A DNA stretch of 64,000 bases from Piper betle (lineage: Eukaryota; Streptophyta; Magnoliopsida; Piperales; Piperaceae). This document shows positions 61,088 to 64,000 of this stretch, one piece after another. Both the position numbers and the translations under genes were made by a program. Within the stretch, counting starts at the first letter, position 1, and every line of letters begins with the position of its first letter. The notes beneath the pieces were generated by a model. The model searched no databases, had not been told where the DNA came from, and worked only from the letters and a program-made list of their open reading frames with translations. The stretch lies in NCBI GenBank assembly GCA_033002965.1, contig JAURVB010012636.1:1-64000 (forward strand), read 5' to 3'.

Positions 61088-61690
61088 ATGTGCTGCAGTA
61101 GACTTGAGCAGGCTGATGTGGCTGCATGGGGCAGTGAACCAGGGGGTGCGGTGTGGTGGCGATGCCATCAGGGAGCGGGGCAGGGGAGGGCATGGAGGTC
61201 GAGGTGCAGTGCATGGAGGCCAAGGTGCAGTGCCGCTGGGCATTGGGAAGTGGGGGGTTGTGCAGGGTGGGGGCTGTGAGTGTCGCATGGGGTGGGGGAT
61301 GTGTGACACAATGCCGCCGGGGCACTGAGGCTTGCATTCCGACAAGGAGGGGCAAGGAGCGAGCCAGTGGAGGGGTGAAGAACGGTAGGGTTCATGATGG
61401 TTAGTAGGGTGGGGCAAAGGTGAGAGCCGATGGCAGCGCATGAGACCAACAAGTCAAGGGATGAAGGAGAAGGACCGAGGCATAGGCCAATGGGGTGGGG
61501 TTGAGGTGCAAGCTGGCAATGAGGCATGCCTGGTGAGGTGTAAGATGTAAGATGGAGGAATGGGACCAGGGATGTGGGGTGGTGTAGCAGGGCCGGCGAG
61601 GGGGGTGGGGGGAACAGGGCTAGCAGGGCAGAGGGGTGTGGGGCTGGTGGGGGAGGAGGGCACTCGATCAATGGGGCGGCAAGGTAGTTT
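61088..61690. other. G-rich, GC-skewed island
   Basis: The plus strand is dominated by GGGG/GGTG/GTGG words, and all long frames across it are low-complexity (Pro/His/Ser on minus, Gly/Trp on plus). There is no domain. It is probably part of a transposable element adjoining the CACTA-like end. Confidence 0.5.
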
Positions 61691-61759
61691 TGGTAGAATG
61701 AGAACCTTTTTTTTTAATTTGAACTTGGTGAACCTTCATCATAACCATTAATTGAAGGC

Positions 61760-61761
<2 letters not shown>

Positions 61762-61814
<53 letters not shown>
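61762..61814. repeat. (TA)n microsatellite, about 53 bp
   Basis: An uninterrupted alternating run that bounds the foldback element to its right. Confidence 0.95.
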
Positions 61815-61817
<3 letters not shown>

Positions 61818-63845
61818 GCAGCTACTATGCACTGCCGCCTTTTAGTAGCGTTCCAACGCTACCACATGTGGATCTTATCCAATGTCCCACCGCAATCTCC
61901 CCCACTCCTCTTCCTTCCCCTGGCGCCCCTCGGCGGCGCCTCCACCGCCCCCTTGGCTGGCGCCCTCGCCACTGCCCTCAGACGCTCCCTCGGCCACGAC
62001 CGCCCACCGCTACCCCCAGATGCTCCCCTCAGTCGTGACCCCTCGCCGCCTCGGCCGCTGCCCCCACCCCTAGGCCGCCACCTTCCTCCCCTGCCCCTGC
62101 CCGCAACAACAATGCACTATGTCCGCTCTCGGCCACCGCCTCACATTTTCCAGCCGGCCCACCCACCCTGAGGCAGGGACAGTGCTGGCCAGTCAGGCGC
62201 CTGCGGTGGGGTGGCGCGGCGAAACGAGAGGGAAAAACAAGGAGGGTAGTTTCATAATATAAAGGTTGATTTGAGTCGGGATCCAGTCAAGTTTTTATTA
62301 TGAAATAAATTTTAAAAATAATAAAATAATTTTGTAATAAAAAATTGACTCGATCCTGACTCGAGGTGCTATTACAAAATAAATTTAAAAGAATAAAATA
62401 ATTTCTTAATAAAAACTTGACTCAATCCCGACTCGAGGTAATATAAAGAAATAAATTTTAAAAAATAAAATAATTTTGTAATAAAAGCTTGACTCACTCT
62501 TGACTCGAGTCAATATTATAAAATGTATCCCAAAAATATTAAAAAATAGAATAAAATACTATAAAATAAAATACTATATTACATTGAGTTATAGTTGATT
62601 ATTTTTTTGTGGTATTTTATTCCATTTTTTCATATTTTTTTAGATACATTTCGTAATATTAACTCGATGAAGGAAGAAAATAGGCACGGGTAGTTTCGTA
62701 ATAAAAACATGTCTCGCTCCTAACTCGAGTCAATATTAGAAAATACATCTCAAAAAATATTAAAAATATAGTAAAATACTATAAAATAAAATAATCGAGT
62801 TCTAATGGATTATTTTATTTTATGATATTTTACTTTATTCTTTTTAGTAATATTGACGGTCAATATTAAGAAATACATTTCAAAAAATTTGAAACAAAAA
62901 AAACTGACTTGGTCTCAACTCGAGTCAAGTAAATAAAAAATAGATTCGGTATTAACTCGAGTTAAGTCAATAAAAAATTAACTCGGCCTCCCTCTCGACT
63001 CTGTTTCAGGAAGGCTCAAGGTGCCAAAATAAAATTATTTTATTCTTTTAAAATTTATTTCATAAGAAAAACTTGACTTGATCTTGATTCGAGTCAAGTT
63101 TTTATTACGAAAAAAATTTTAAAAATAAAATAAAATAATTTCATAATATTAACTTGGCTGTAGTTGGGATCGAGTTAAGTTTTTATTACGAAATTATTTT
63201 ATTCTTTTGAAATTTATTTCCTAATAAAAACTTGACTCGATTTAATTCATAAAAAACTTTGACTCGATCTCAAGTCAAGTCAAATTTTTATTATAAAACT
63301 ACCCTCCCATGTTTCTTCCCCCTCTGTTTCGCCGCACCACCCCACTGTCGGCGATGATGCTGCCAGCCACCTGCTACCCAACTTTGTCATTGCCTCGGGG
63401 GCGGGTGGGCCAACTGGAAAACACATAGCAGCAGCGGGGTGCGGGCGGCCATGAGTGAGCGGAGCTCATTGCTAGCGGCGGGTAGGGGCGGGGCGGGAGG
63501 GGGGGGTTGGAGGTGGAATGTGGCATCCAAGGCAAGGGCAGGGGAGGAAGGTGGCGGCCTAGGGGTGGGGGGGGAGCGACGCAGGGGTGCCGCCGCGGTT
63601 GCAGTTGCAGACTGTGGCGGTGGGGGATGGCAGATGTGGGGGAGGCAAAGGGGCGAGGCCGGTGTGGGGCACGACCAAGGGAGGGGCCGGGCTGGTGGCG
63701 AGGCAAGGCTAGGGGCGGGGCTGGGGCGATGGTAGAAATCGGGAGGGGGAGAGGGAAACACAAAGTGGATTGTGGGCCGTTAGATTTTGATCCAATGGCC
63801 CACAATCAATGTGCCGCAAAAACGTTGCAACGCATAATAGATTTT
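61815..63845. mobile_element. 2-kb foldback element between TA tracts
   Basis: The left end (GCTACTATGCACTGCCGCCTTT) and the reverse complement of the right end (CTATTATGCGTTGCAACGTT) are similar inverted termini. Next inward come GC-rich arms (61880-62230 and 63300-63760), then inverted AT-rich arms, for example GGAGGGTAGTTT at 62240 against AAACTACCCTCC at 63296. The core repeats TTGACTCGA/TCGAGTCAA and TTTATTACGAAA words many times. Frames in the GC-rich arms are low-complexity and not credible proteins. TA tracts lie on both sides (61762-61814 and 63846-63859). Confidence 0.65.
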
Positions 63846-63859
63846 ATATATATATATAT

Positions 63860-64000
63860 CGTTATAGACAAGTATTTTAAAAACTACCCATAACTAATCC
63901 TTCCTTATCCAGTTTATCATGTTTTTCTTTTCAATTGGCCTAATCACGGTATTTTTCTTTAAAAGCACGAGTGCTGGATCACCGAGGGATGATGAATTAC
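63860..64000. other. Window end, nothing recognised
   Basis: Short AT-rich sequence without a visible feature. Confidence 0.5.

Noticed and set aside
61067..62171. Long Pro/His- and Gly-rich frames
   Set aside because: They arise from G-rich simple sequence open on several frames at once, with no conserved motif.
63374..63893. Pro-rich minus and Gly-rich plus frames
   Set aside because: They lie in the GC-rich arm of a foldback element and show low complexity only.

Overview
This is nuclear DNA from a flowering plant. It is AT-rich, with GT-AG introns, LTR retrotransposons, many small inverted-repeat elements and long (TA)n tracts, and its few recognisable genes belong to plant families (LAZY/IGT, WRKY, plant-type SDR). 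I cannot name the species. A monocot is plausible, but this is only a guess.

Layout. 0-3.4 kb holds the 3' end of a cyclin-T-like gene, then minus-strand fragments of two unrelated genes: an ATG1-type kinase and a CCCH/ankyrin protein. 3.4-7.1 kb is a decayed Ty3/gypsy element lying on the minus strand. 7.1-12.8 kb is mostly gene-free, with an RNase H fragment and an 868-bp element built from AATCGG words. 12.9-32.3 kb holds a dispersed array of LAZY1-like (IGT family) gravitropism genes: an isolated pair of 5' exons near 12.9 kb, then 3' gene bodies at 18.3-19.5 kb (copy A), 25.0-25.8 kb (copy B) and 31.0-32.3 kb (copy C). Every copy is altered. A has two frameshifts, B lacks the N-terminal half including the IGT motif and has lost its normal stop codon, and C has an in-frame stop. 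32.4-38.6 kb is a young Ty1/copia element with a perfect ATCCA target duplication, inserted about 110 bp after the stop of copy C.

38.6-47.2 kb holds the two clearest intact genes: a three-exon short-chain dehydrogenase/reductase (39.8-43.1 kb), whose 5' flank carries a near-perfect 122-nt foldback, and a two-exon group IIc WRKY factor of the WRKY75 type (45.5-47.2 kb). 47.2-58 kb is AT-rich repeat territory with minisatellites and decayed LTR-like repeats. A small DUF761-like gene lies at 58.3-58.6 kb. 59.8-64 kb is packed with DNA-transposon-like elements: a hAT-like MITE with a target duplication, a CACTA-like end, and a 2-kb foldback between TA tracts.

The main biological theme is the LAZY1-like array. 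LAZY1 proteins govern shoot gravitropism and branch angle through auxin redistribution. Several differently damaged copies within 20 kb suggest repeated local duplication followed by loss, or conversion to truncated forms. The other genes show no shared pathway. Exon boundaries were placed by eye from splice consensus, reading frame and remembered family conservation. No alignment or expression data were available.
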